Assembly: GCF_038595055.1 (NCBI RefSeq)
Contig: NZ_CP152002.1
Location: 3,764,501 to 3,828,500 of the forward strand
Direction of reading: 5' to 3'
Source of the DNA: Paenibacillus sp. FSL R7-0345
Lineage (GTDB): Bacteria; Bacillota; Bacilli; Paenibacillales; Paenibacillaceae
DNA length: 64,000 nucleotides
Every line of letters starts with the position of its first letter. Within the stretch, counting starts at the first letter, position 1. Made by a program: the position numbers and the translations under genes. The notes under the pieces are model-generated. The model did not search any database. It was not told where the DNA came from and saw only the letters and a list, made by a program, of their open reading frames with translations. This document shows positions 42,053 through 50,071 of the stretch, in pieces.

Positions 42053-42679
42053 TTAATATAACCGTTTGGTATAGCTCTCGTTTAATGAAGCTTCCACCTG
42101 CTCTGCGCCTATGCCGGGCAGCTTTACATGATCCGCTATGATCCTCGGAATATTAGGCAGACTTTCCTTAGCCGGCCAGGAGTCCGGGTTCCACAGGCTG
42201 GAGCGCTTGAACGCTTTTGCACAGTGGGTATAGCACTCTTCTACCTCTATCATAATACCGACCAGCGGTGTACGGCCCTGTGCCTCCATTTTCTGCAGCA
42301 GCTGATCATCCCGGATAATTGTAGCCCGCCCGTTCACCCGCAAGGTTTCCTCAAGCCCCGGTATCATAAAAATCAGCCCCGCCCGCGGGTTCGACAACAG
42401 GTTGATCAGCGAGTCCATTCTGCGGTTGCCCGGACGTTCGGGAATAACCAGGCGGCGCTCATCCAGAACCAGCACAAAGCCGGGGGCATCCCCTCTCGGT
42501 GAGACATCCGTAAATCCTTGATCATTAGAGGTGGCCAGCATCAGGATGGGAGACTGGGCGATAAAACGCCGGCAATGCTCGTCAATGACACCAATAACCT
42601 TATGTTGTACCAGCTGCCCCGGAAACCCCAGTAATTCGCGCAGCTCTGCTTCCGATTCAATTTTCTCATATTCAGCCAT
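42053..42679 (-). CDS. FMN-dependent PPOX-type flavoprotein (MSMEG_1061-like)
   Basis: A 208-residue protein with the split-barrel FMN-binding fold of pyridoxamine 5'-phosphate oxidases. Recognisable stretches are PILMLATSNDQGFTDVSPRG, ERPGNRRMDSLINLLSNPRA and ETLRVNGRATI. They match the MSMEG_1061 subfamily, whose members are thought to reduce organic compounds with flavin; the substrate is unknown. The C-terminus has SSLWNPDSWP. The ATG at 42679 follows GGAGGAAC. Confidence 0.85.
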   Translation of the reverse strand: MAEYEKIESEAELRELLGFPGQLVQHKVIGVIDEHCRRFIAQSPILMLATSNDQGFTDVSPRGDAPGFVLVLDERRLVIPERPGNRRMDSLINLLSNPRAGLIFMIPGLEETLRVNGRATIIRDDQLLQKMEAQGRTPLVGIMIEVEECYTHCAKAFKRSSLWNPDSWPAKESLPNIPRIIADHVKLPGIGAEQVEASLNESYTKRLY

Positions 42680-42762
42680 AAGTTCCTCCGTATGTACCCG
42701 TTTTATATACAAAATCTGCCTACTATTGTATCACAGCCCTCCCCGCAAATGAGATTATGTAC

Positions 42763-42792
42763 AAAAAAAGAAGACTGCACATGGCAGCCTTC
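42763..42792 (-). terminator. Terminator of the permease-lipoprotein unit
   Basis: On the minus strand AAGGCTGC pairs with GCAGTCTT around CATGT, followed by seven T residues. Confidence 0.85.
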
Positions 42793-42819
42793 CCTTCTCT
42801 ATTAACCATCCTGTATCTG

Positions 42820-44115
42820 TTACATCACCCGCCAGCTAACCCCGCCGTTTGTAGTCTGCAGCAGAATGGACCTGCGGTCCTCTTCCTTCTGGATCAGCAG
42901 CCAGCCTACATCGGCGGAAATGAACTGCAGCTTTACAATCTCCGGATATTCCAGCAGCTTGGATTGCAGCACACTGCTGGCCGGAAGCATGGTCCAGGTC
43001 TGACCCTGGTTTATGGTCTTGTACATCAGATTTCCGTTTAGCATCCAGCCGGCTGCAGTATCAATAAACACGGGCGGAAGATAACGGTTAGTGCCGGTCT
43101 GGCTGCTCAGCGCAAAATCTACAAACCTCCAGTTGTCTCCCCCGTTAGCGGTAAAATAGCCGTTATAGGTGATGCTGTTTTGTTTGTCTGTCTGACAGGC
43201 CACCGGCAGAAAGCCGGTTGTATTATCGCCGCCAAAAAATTCCGGTTCTCCGGTAATCACCCTGTCGCAGCCTTCCCATTCTTCGTTAACCAGGATTTCC
43301 TGACCGGGATGCCAGGTTGCTCCACTGTCGCTGGTCATATAGATTTTGGGCAACGCACCGGTCTGCAGGGTCACCAGTCCGCGGGTCGTATTCTTAAAAA
43401 TCATTCCGGTCACAATCCCTGCCATGGGAATCGTATTGTTCGGCAGATTCGGATTATACTGTTCATTCTGCATCACCATAGTCCAGGTAGCTCCGCCGTC
43501 CTTGGTTGCGTAGAGCGCTTTGCTTGACTTCGTGGAATTGGCATCCCAGGAGGTCATCAGCCAGCCGGATTGCGGAGAGCTGAAATAAATCGATGATACC
43601 GTATTGGAATCGGGGAAAGAAGACACCTTCCAGCTCTGGCCGCCGTCCGTGGTCCGCAGAACGACCGTTTCCGTCATGCCAAAGGCACTGCGGATAATCC
43701 AGCCGTGATCCGGATCAGTGAAAAAAATCTCTTCGCCGTACACCGGATTCGCCATAAACTGGACATTGGTCGAGGGTGAAATATTTGCCCAGGTTCCGCC
43801 GTTGTCCTTGGTCATGTAGATCCGCAGTTCCTTTTTGGTGACACCCCAGGCCAGACCTACCGTTTCATTAAGCAGCCGGAAATCCGTCAAACGGGTCTGA
43901 ATCTGGTATTTCGGTGTGCTCTCATTGGTTACGTTCTTGGCATCGCCGGGTGTAATCAGCGTGATCGTCTGGCCTTCCTCCGGCGCTTCCGTCGGCTGGG
44001 GAGGCTGGGTAGGCTCAGGCGCCGGTGTCGAGGTACAGGCTGATACAATCAGCAGGATGAAGAGAAAAGCAGCGGCCATTCTCAGCGCCTTACAGCCTGC
44101 AATTTTGGATGACAA
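42820..44115 (-). CDS. Lipoprotein with BNR/YCF48-like propeller repeats
   Basis: A 431-residue exported lipoprotein. The lipobox VSAC lies at ~24-27, followed by a Pro/Thr/Glu tether. At least six Asp-box/BNR-like repeats follow (TKDNGGTW, TTDGGQSW, TKDGGATW, TSDSGATW, NQGQTW, TTNGGVSW), predicting a six- or seven-bladed propeller like the YCF48 (HCF136) family. YCF48 helps photosystem II assembly in cyanobacteria; here the role is unknown, perhaps binding a surface partner. The start is TTG at 44115 with GGAGAGAGGG. It lies 23 bases after an amino-acid permease and shares its transcript. Confidence 0.85.
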   Translation of the reverse strand: MSSKIAGCKALRMAAAFLFILLIVSACTSTPAPEPTQPPQPTEAPEEGQTITLITPGDAKNVTNESTPKYQIQTRLTDFRLLNETVGLAWGVTKKELRIYMTKDNGGTWANISPSTNVQFMANPVYGEEIFFTDPDHGWIIRSAFGMTETVVLRTTDGGQSWKVSSFPDSNTVSSIYFSSPQSGWLMTSWDANSTKSSKALYATKDGGATWTMVMQNEQYNPNLPNNTIPMAGIVTGMIFKNTTRGLVTLQTGALPKIYMTSDSGATWHPGQEILVNEEWEGCDRVITGEPEFFGGDNTTGFLPVACQTDKQNSITYNGYFTANGGDNWRFVDFALSSQTGTNRYLPPVFIDTAAGWMLNGNLMYKTINQGQTWTMLPASSVLQSKLLEYPEIVKLQFISADVGWLLIQKEEDRRSILLQTTNGGVSWRVM

Positions 44116-44138
44116 CGCCCTCTCTCCTTTCGTAAAGC

Positions 44139-45521
44139 TTATTTCTTGTACAATTTACTGTTTTTGTATCCGTACAGCCCGTAGATTAGAAGTCCGAGGA
44201 TTAGCCAGATAATAAAGCCGATCCAGGTTTCTCTGCCCAAATTATACATCAAATACCCGCAGGCTGCCGCACTTAACAGCGGAATAACCGGTACCCATGG
44301 CACTCTGAAACCCCGTTTGAGGTCAGGATGTGTGCGGCGCATCGTAATAACGCCCAGCGAGACGACCAGGAATGCGAACAGCGTACCGATACTCGTCAAG
44401 TCTGCCAGCCGGTCCAGCGGGACAAAGCCGCTAAACACAGCAATGATGCCGCCGACCATCCAGGTGCTCCGTACCGGTGTCTGTGTCTTAGGATTAATTT
44501 TGGCCAGGCTATCGGGAAGCAGCCCGTCCCGTGAAATGGCGAACAGCAGACGGGTCTGACCGAACAGCAGAACCAGCAGAACGGTGGTCATCCCTGCAAT
44601 AGCTCCAACAGAGATCAGTCCGGCAATCATATTCTGATCGACAAAACGCAGCGCGAAGGATACCGGATCGCTGACATTCAAATTCTGATAAGGTACAATC
44701 CCGGTCAAGACAAGCGAGACAGAAATATAAAGGACTGTACAGATGGCAAGTGAAGAGATAATCCCGATCGGCAGATCGCGCTGCGGACGCTTGACCTCCT
44801 CAGCGGCGGTTGATAAGGCGTCAAAGCCGATATAGGCAAAGAAAACAGTTGCCGCCCCGTTCACCACCCCGTGGAAGCCGAATGGAAGAAACGGTGTCCA
44901 GTTTTCCGGTTTAACGTAGAACATACCGGTAAAGATAAACAACAGTACTACCGCCAGTTTAATTACAACCATAACCGCATTGAACCGTGCTGTTTCTTTA
45001 ATTCCGCGGGTCAGCAAATAAGAAATCAGCAGGATGATAACGACTGCGGGCAGGTTGATAAAAGTGCCTTTGTCCGCATTATAAGCCCCGGACAGCGCCG
45101 TAGGCAAATGGATGCCGAACCCTTCCAGCAGCCCCTGGAAATATCCGGACCAGCCGCTGCTGACTGCTGCAGCTGCAACCCCGTATTCCAGCACCAGATC
45201 CCAGCCGAGAACCCAGGCCAGCAGCTCGCCGAATGCTACATAGCTGTAGGCATAAGCACTACCGGACACAGGCAGTGTTGAGGCGAATTCGGAATAGCAG
45301 AGTGCAGACAGCACACAGGCGATGCCGGCCAGTACAAAGGAAAGCACCAGTCCGGGTCCGGCATGCTCCGCAGCCGCTACCCCTGTCATAACAAAAATAC
45401 CGGTACCGATGATCGCACCTACTCCAAGGGCGGTGAGATCCAGGGCTCCCAAGGTTTTGCTGAGCTTGCCGGCATTGTCACTCAGGGGTGCAGCCAGCGG
45501 TTTCTTGCGGAATAAATCCAT
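44139..45521 (-). CDS. APC-family amino acid permease (YfnA/cationic amino acid type)
   Basis: A 460-residue permease with about twelve helices. The first helix has LGVGAIIGTGIFVMTGVAA, and FFAYIGFDALSTAAEEVKRP is typical of the cationic amino acid transporter/YfnA group. It moves amino acids with protons; the exact substrate is unknown. The ATG at 45521 has GGAGAG upstream; an in-frame start 117 bases earlier would add an unlikely N-terminal tail. The next gene is a BNR-repeat lipoprotein. Confidence 0.9.
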   Translation of the reverse strand: MDLFRKKPLAAPLSDNAGKLSKTLGALDLTALGVGAIIGTGIFVMTGVAAAEHAGPGLVLSFVLAGIACVLSALCYSEFASTLPVSGSAYAYSYVAFGELLAWVLGWDLVLEYGVAAAAVSSGWSGYFQGLLEGFGIHLPTALSGAYNADKGTFINLPAVVIILLISYLLTRGIKETARFNAVMVVIKLAVVLLFIFTGMFYVKPENWTPFLPFGFHGVVNGAATVFFAYIGFDALSTAAEEVKRPQRDLPIGIISSLAICTVLYISVSLVLTGIVPYQNLNVSDPVSFALRFVDQNMIAGLISVGAIAGMTTVLLVLLFGQTRLLFAISRDGLLPDSLAKINPKTQTPVRSTWMVGGIIAVFSGFVPLDRLADLTSIGTLFAFLVVSLGVITMRRTHPDLKRGFRVPWVPVIPLLSAAACGYLMYNLGRETWIGFIIWLILGLLIYGLYGYKNSKLYKK

Positions 45522-45750
45522 ACTTCTTTTCTCTCCTGTCAATAATAATGGGATGCTTAGATGACGGGTGGTCAGCAAGCCAATAACCAGGCCAAACCGG
45601 ACGTCAGAAACACTTCTGCCAAATGTTGTTGTTAGCATACCCGCTCCCGGGGTAATGGATTAAAAACAGGATGCTTGAAAACACTACATTTAACGATTAT
45701 GATGGATAAGATTGGACACAAAAAATTCGAACTTCGGAGGAGATGTATCA

Positions 45751-46677
45751 ATGGCCCCCCCATTTAAGCCCAATCGTGTCGTAGTCATCGGCACCGGTGC
45801 AGTAGGAACAACAACTGCTTATACCCTGCTGCTTCGCAGACGTATGCAAGAACTGGTACTTATAGATGTCAATCATCAAAAGGCGCTTGGAGAAGCGCTG
45901 GACATGAATCACGGCATGCCGTTTGTCGGCGGTGTGAAGCTATGGGCAGGAACGTATGAGGATTGCCGCGAGGCGGATATCATCATTGTCACTGCCGGCG
46001 CGTCGCAGAAGCCGGGAGAAACCCGGATTGACCTGCTGCGCAAGAACATCTCCATTTTCAAAGACATCATTCAAAAAATCACCAAATACAACCACCATGC
46101 CATCCTGCTGATTGCTACGAACCCGGTGGACATCCTGTCCTATGCCACCCTGAAGATCAGCGGATTTGACCGCAGACGTGTCATCGGTTCCGGTACAGTG
46201 CTCGACAGTGCACGGTTCCGTTACCTGATCGGGAAGCATAAGGAAATCGATCCGCGCAGCATTCACGGGCAGATCATCGGCGAGCACGGAGACTCCGAGC
46301 TTCCGGTCTGGAGCCTGGCCAATATTGCCGGTACCGATCTGGGCTTCGATGAAGCAGAGCGCCAGGATATTTTTGAAGACACCAAAAATGCCGCCTATGA
46401 AATTATCGACGCCAAAGGCTCTACGTCCTATGCGATTGCACTCGCGTTAGACCGTATTGTCGTATCCATTCTTGATAACGAAGGCGCTGTACTCAACGTA
46501 TCCACCCTGCTTAACAACTATAACGGAGTGTCCGATGTGTTCCTCGGCGCGCCTTGTGTCGTTGACCGCTCGGGTGTACGTGAAGTTCTGGACCTGCCGC
46601 TAAGCGAGGAAGAGCAGGCTCTGTTCCAGAAATCAGCAGACAAGCTTAAATCCGAAATTTCCAAGCTGGAGCTGTAA
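45751..46677 (+). CDS. ldh: L-lactate dehydrogenase
   Basis: A 308-residue NAD-dependent dehydrogenase. The Rossmann motif is VVVIGTGAVGTTTAY, the substrate/mobile loop ASQKPGETRIDLLRKN carries the substrate-binding Arg, and GSGTVLDSARFRYLIG precedes the catalytic His in GEHGDSELP. It reduces pyruvate to L-lactate, reoxidising NADH in low oxygen. The ATG at 45751 follows GGAGGAGATG; an in-frame ATG at 45712 lacks a site. No clear Rex operator is visible upstream. Confidence 0.92.
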   Translation: MAPPFKPNRVVVIGTGAVGTTTAYTLLLRRRMQELVLIDVNHQKALGEALDMNHGMPFVGGVKLWAGTYEDCREADIIIVTAGASQKPGETRIDLLRKNISIFKDIIQKITKYNHHAILLIATNPVDILSYATLKISGFDRRRVIGSGTVLDSARFRYLIGKHKEIDPRSIHGQIIGEHGDSELPVWSLANIAGTDLGFDEAERQDIFEDTKNAAYEIIDAKGSTSYAIALALDRIVVSILDNEGAVLNVSTLLNNYNGVSDVFLGAPCVVDRSGVREVLDLPLSEEEQALFQKSADKLKSEISKLEL

Positions 46678-46703
46678 AGTTAATATCCCCGGTTACTAAC
46701 AAA

Positions 46704-46751
46704 GGGCTATCTCCCGGTCGCAATACTCGGACCGGAAGATAGCCCTTGTTG
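46704..46751 (+). terminator. Terminator of ldh
   Basis: A 16-bp stem (GGGCTATCTCCCGGTC with GACCGGAAGATAGCCC, one mismatch) around a 10-base loop, followed by TTGTTG. Confidence 0.85.
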
Positions 46752-46824
46752 TATGCAGTTCTGCACACAACAGAGTCCGTCCTTCTGTGTGGATCGTGCA
46801 CAAGCCACAGCTAAAGGACGGACT
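46748..46824. repeat. Further inverted repeats behind ldh
   Basis: GTTGTATGCAG/CTGCACACAAC (46748-46771, one mismatch) is followed by AGTCCGTCCTT (46774-46784), which pairs with AAGGACGGACT (46814-46824) across a 29-base loop. They may be additional terminators for the converging genes. Confidence 0.6.
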
Positions 46825-46907
46825 TTACTTACCATGTCATTTTGTTAATATAACATGAAACATTTTTACCTGACAATGATATTAATATCATGGTTGCGAT
46901 TACCAGT

Positions 46908-47879
46908 TTAGCGGACCACCGGACGTTTGTAATACTCTTTTAATACCTGTTCAGCTTCCTTGCCGTAAATATCAAAACCGACATTAGCTGCAGCTTCATC
47001 CGCCGGATACAGCTTTGTACTCCAGTCCCACCAGAAGAAGCCGGCGAACCAGGTTTCATCCCAGAAGGTTTCCAGCGCCGACCGGTAGAAATTCGCCTGC
47101 TCCTCCTGGGAAGCCGGAAGCTCCTTATGCGAGAAATCCCATGGCATGGTGGCACAGCCGAGCGCACTTCGGCAGCCGATTTCAATAAAGACAAGCTTTT
47201 TGCCGAACCGGTCGGCCAATGCCTTCAGCCGCGGTTTTTGCTGCTCCCAGGAGGCCCGCATATTCTCTAAGCTGTCTCCCGGTACAGAGGCTACCGGATA
47301 GTAGGCACTCGTTCCGATATAATCCACCTCGTCAAGCCATTCGATCCCTTCCTCTTTTCCGTGATTGGCATTGTAGACGATTGGACCGGTGTACAGGCCT
47401 TTGACCTCACTGATCAGATTGCGCCACTCTGTTTCCCGCGATTCCGTAGCCACCATCTCACAGCCGATGCAGAACAGCTCGCACTCCAGCTCCTCCGCCA
47501 GCTCCGCATAATGCTTGATAAAGTTCGTATAGGACTTGAACCAGGCAGCCCAGTACACATCCCCATCCTCCGGAAAGCCGATCCGCGCTCTCCAAATTCC
47601 GTCTCTGGAGTTAACCACAGGTTTCAGGCAGACCTTCAGCCCCAATTGCTTAGCCAGCTTCACCGTATGCTCAATGTCCCGGTCAGTCATGGTATATCCG
47701 TAGTCAAAATAAATCTCGGTGGAATGCACTGTATCCTGCCACGTCCAAAAGGACAGCGCAATCCATTCACTTCCGGTTTCTGCCAGCTTTCTCAGAGAAT
47801 CCTCGGCATAGGGCTGTCTGTACGCTCCTCTTGTTGATTCCCAGCCATAAGTCATTCCTTTAAAAAATGTTTCGTCCAC
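46908..47879 (-). CDS. GH113-like glycoside hydrolase (beta-mannanase type)
   Basis: A 323-residue TIM-barrel protein without a signal peptide. It begins with KGMTYGWESTRGAY. The likely acid/base Glu is in FCIGCEMVATE and the nucleophile Glu in LVFIEIGCRSALG; GFFWWDWSTKLYP closes the active site. These fit GH113, whose characterised members cut beta-1,4-mannan. Its cytoplasmic location suggests action on imported oligosaccharides. The start is GTG at 47879 with GGGAGGA upstream. No sugar transporter is adjacent. Nested palindromes upstream suggest tight regulation. Confidence 0.8.
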   Translation of the reverse strand: MDETFFKGMTYGWESTRGAYRQPYAEDSLRKLAETGSEWIALSFWTWQDTVHSTEIYFDYGYTMTDRDIEHTVKLAKQLGLKVCLKPVVNSRDGIWRARIGFPEDGDVYWAAWFKSYTNFIKHYAELAEELECELFCIGCEMVATESRETEWRNLISEVKGLYTGPIVYNANHGKEEGIEWLDEVDYIGTSAYYPVASVPGDSLENMRASWEQQKPRLKALADRFGKKLVFIEIGCRSALGCATMPWDFSHKELPASQEEQANFYRSALETFWDETWFAGFFWWDWSTKLYPADEAAANVGFDIYGKEAEQVLKEYYKRPVVR

Positions 47880-47948
47880 TGTTGTGTCCTCCCGTAGATA
47901 AAGTTAGCAGCTTCTCTCCGCTGTATAACATTTATAATTACTTTCTAT

Positions 47949-48018
47949 CTTTTGTTAGGATAATTGAAAAACAAAATAATAACAAGTTATTATTTATGAA
48001 ATCTTATACTAACAAAAG
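47949..48018. promoter_or_regulatory. Nested palindromes upstream of the GH113 gene
   Basis: A perfect 10-2-10 dyad AAATAATAAC-AA-GTTATTATTT (47974-47995) is flanked symmetrically by CTTTTGTTAG (47949-47958) and its exact reverse complement CTAACAAAAG (48009-48018), 29-31 bases either side of the centre. Confidence 0.7.
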
Positions 48019-48037
48019 CTACGTCTGTATAAACATG

Positions 48038-48071
48038 AAAAAACCGGCGGACTTTTGGGTCTGCCGGCTGT
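48038..48071 (-). terminator. Terminator of the lysR-recombinase unit
   Basis: On the minus strand CCGGCAGAC pairs with GTCCGCCGG (one mismatch) around a six-base loop, followed by TTTTTT. Confidence 0.85.
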
Positions 48072-48106
48072 TCACTCTTACTTATAATATAAATATATAA
48101 ATATGG

Positions 48107-49039
48107 TTACTCCGTAACTGCCGCTTCCTTCTCCGGCATACTGATCTGCAGCCTGGACATCGCTTCTTCCTTCTCCCGGCTCGTTATATGCGTATAGACA
48201 GTAGTGGTCTGAATCGATGAATGGCCTAGCAGCTCCTGCACAGTCCGCAGATCCGCTCCCTTGCGAAGCAGCATCGTAGCGAAGGAATGGCGCAGCTTGT
48301 GGCTGGAATACGGCCGTCGGTGAGCCTCGGGAACCCCTTCCTGGAACCGCCCGAAGGTATCGGCAGCAATGCCCTGAATTCCGCGGATGGACAGCCGCCG
48401 GCCTTTTTGCGAAATGAACATGGCTTCCTCCTTGCTGCGCCACGGTGCCAGACGCCCGGCAATCGCCTCCTCCAGAAACGGTGCGACAGCATCCGGAACC
48501 GGAACATTCCGCCATTTCCGCCCTTTACCGAACACACGGAGCGAACGGCGGTCCGGACTATAATCATTAAGGTTGAGGGTATGCACTTCCCCTACCCGCA
48601 GCCCCATATAAGACATTAACAGGAAGACAGCCAGATTACGGCTGCGGTATTTCCCGCTGACGGCTGATAAAAACTGCTGCAGATCGCCTTCATCCAGATA
48701 AACCGGCTCCCGGTTTTTTTCGGTTTTGGATTTTTTGATGCCTGCAGCCGGGTTAGCGGTCAGCAGCTCAAGTTCAATCAAGGCCCGGAACAAGCAGTTG
48801 ATGGAAGCATGCTTACGGTTACGTGTGGAGTCGCTGACACCCCGTTCACGCACGGAGGTCAGATACGAGACCACATGCAGCTTTTTGACAGACTCCAGCC
48901 GTTTGCCGTTCAGTCCATTCAGAAATTCCCTCACATCCGCCAGATAAGATTTCTGCGTGTAAGCAGTAAAGCCGGCATCCTTCATCCAGATCAGAAAAGC
49001 TTCCAGCTCCTCCTCATAGTCTGTCTCCAATTCGTTCAC
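48107..49039 (-). CDS. Tyrosine recombinase (XerC/XerD-like integrase)
   Basis: A 310-residue site-specific recombinase. An N-terminal SAM-like core-binding domain (~8-95) precedes the catalytic domain with MSYMGLRVGEVHTL (first Arg), SSHKLRHSFATMLLRKGADL (His-x2-Arg), LGHSSIQTT (second His) and the nucleophile Tyr in TVYTHI. All catalytic residues seem present. There are no phage or integron genes beside it and I found no att- or dif-like pair. The start is GTG at 49039 with GGAGGTGAACAGCA; it overlaps the end of the upstream LysR gene by 26 bases, so translation may be coupled. Confidence 0.9.
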   Translation of the reverse strand: MNELETDYEEELEAFLIWMKDAGFTAYTQKSYLADVREFLNGLNGKRLESVKKLHVVSYLTSVRERGVSDSTRNRKHASINCLFRALIELELLTANPAAGIKKSKTEKNREPVYLDEGDLQQFLSAVSGKYRSRNLAVFLLMSYMGLRVGEVHTLNLNDYSPDRRSLRVFGKGRKWRNVPVPDAVAPFLEEAIAGRLAPWRSKEEAMFISQKGRRLSIRGIQGIAADTFGRFQEGVPEAHRRPYSSHKLRHSFATMLLRKGADLRTVQELLGHSSIQTTTVYTHITSREKEEAMSRLQISMPEKEAAVTE

Positions 49040-49952
49040 TGCTGTTCACCTCCGTTTGTGTGCGCCATGCGGCTGCGTGCTTGCGAACGATTCGCAGAAA
49101 CTCCTGCAGCGCGGGTGAGAGCCATTTTTTGTTATGATAAGCCATCTGTGTAGCTACCCGCTGTGATTCGTCGTTCCAGTTCAGCCGGGCAAGCTTGCCT
49201 TCCGCCAGTTCATTTTTGACTGTAATCAGCGGCAGAAAGGAAATCCCCAAACCAGACATTACGCACTGCTTAATCGCTTCAATGCTCCAGAATTCCAGAT
49301 TCGGATCAGGAAAAACACCATGACTGTTCAGGTGCCGCTCAAACAATGTGCGGTAGGTGCAGCCTGTCTCGGTGTGCAGAATGGTTTCGTGCTTCAAATC
49401 CAAAGGCAAGACCTCCTCTGAGCAGGTCAGAGGATGCTCCAGCGGTGCGACCAGTGTCATCGCTTCCTGTACCAGCGTCTCGCAGGTTAAGTCCTTATAT
49501 TCTGTCTCCGGCTGGAGCAGAAAAGCCAGATCAAGCTCGCCGGAACGGACAAACTCGGTCAGCTCCCAGCAGGCTCCCGGCTTCAGGGTAATCTGCACCT
49601 GCGGATGGCTGCCGCGGAATTCCTTGATAATCCCCGGCAGGCGAAAAGCAGCCAGCGATTCCGGCGCACCGATCCGCAGCATGCCGGACAGCTCCGTTTC
49701 GGAGCGCAGCGCATCCTGCGCCAGGGCATGCATCCGGGAGATCTCCTGGGCATAGGGCAGCAGGCGGCGCCCGGCATCGGTCAGGATGATTTTTTTGGCG
49801 ATCCGGTCAAATAAAGGCTGGCCCAGCTCGTTTTCCAGCGCCTGAATCTGCGCGGTGATGCTCGACTGTGCATAGTCCAGCTTCTGGGCGGCCCGCGTAA
49901 AGCTGCCTGTCTCGACTACAACCAGAAAAGTGAATAAATGCCGCGATTCCAT
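49014..49952 (-). CDS. LysR-family transcriptional regulator
   Basis: A 312-residue regulator with an N-terminal helix-turn-helix (GSFTRAAQKLDYAQSSITAQ, then IQALENELGQPLFDR) and a type 2 periplasmic-binding effector domain. It diverges from an amino-acid exporter gene across 119 bases holding two ATCTGATA repeats, and probably controls that exporter in response to an amino acid, as in ArgP-like pairs (inference). Its stop codon lies inside the recombinase gene. Confidence 0.9.
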   Translation of the reverse strand: MESRHLFTFLVVVETGSFTRAAQKLDYAQSSITAQIQALENELGQPLFDRIAKKIILTDAGRRLLPYAQEISRMHALAQDALRSETELSGMLRIGAPESLAAFRLPGIIKEFRGSHPQVQITLKPGACWELTEFVRSGELDLAFLLQPETEYKDLTCETLVQEAMTLVAPLEHPLTCSEEVLPLDLKHETILHTETGCTYRTLFERHLNSHGVFPDPNLEFWSIEAIKQCVMSGLGISFLPLITVKNELAEGKLARLNWNDESQRVATQMAYHNKKWLSPALQEFLRIVRKHAAAWRTQTEVNSSERIGDRL

Positions 49953-49994
49953 AGCTTGCCTGTCGGCCTCCTATCGGTATTTTGAATGGATAGC

Positions 49995-50035
49995 ATCTGA
50001 TAATTCCGTTTTTCCAATGGATCTATTATCTGATA
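49995..50035. promoter_or_regulatory. ATCTGATA direct repeats between lysR and the exporter
   Basis: ATCTGATA occurs at 49995-50002 and 50028-50035, 33 bases (about three helical turns) apart, in the divergent promoter region; a candidate LysR binding site. Confidence 0.45.
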
Positions 50036-50071
50036 CTCTATAGTTAAATACAAGGAAAGCGGGACTATTAT

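Noticed and set aside
45640..45750. Rex operator upstream of ldh
   Set aside because: No TTGTGAA/TTCACAA palindrome is present in the upstream region.
48107..49039. Prophage or integron around the tyrosine recombinase
   Set aside because: No phage structural, excisionase or cassette genes and no attachment-like direct repeats are visible; neighbours are ordinary chromosomal genes.
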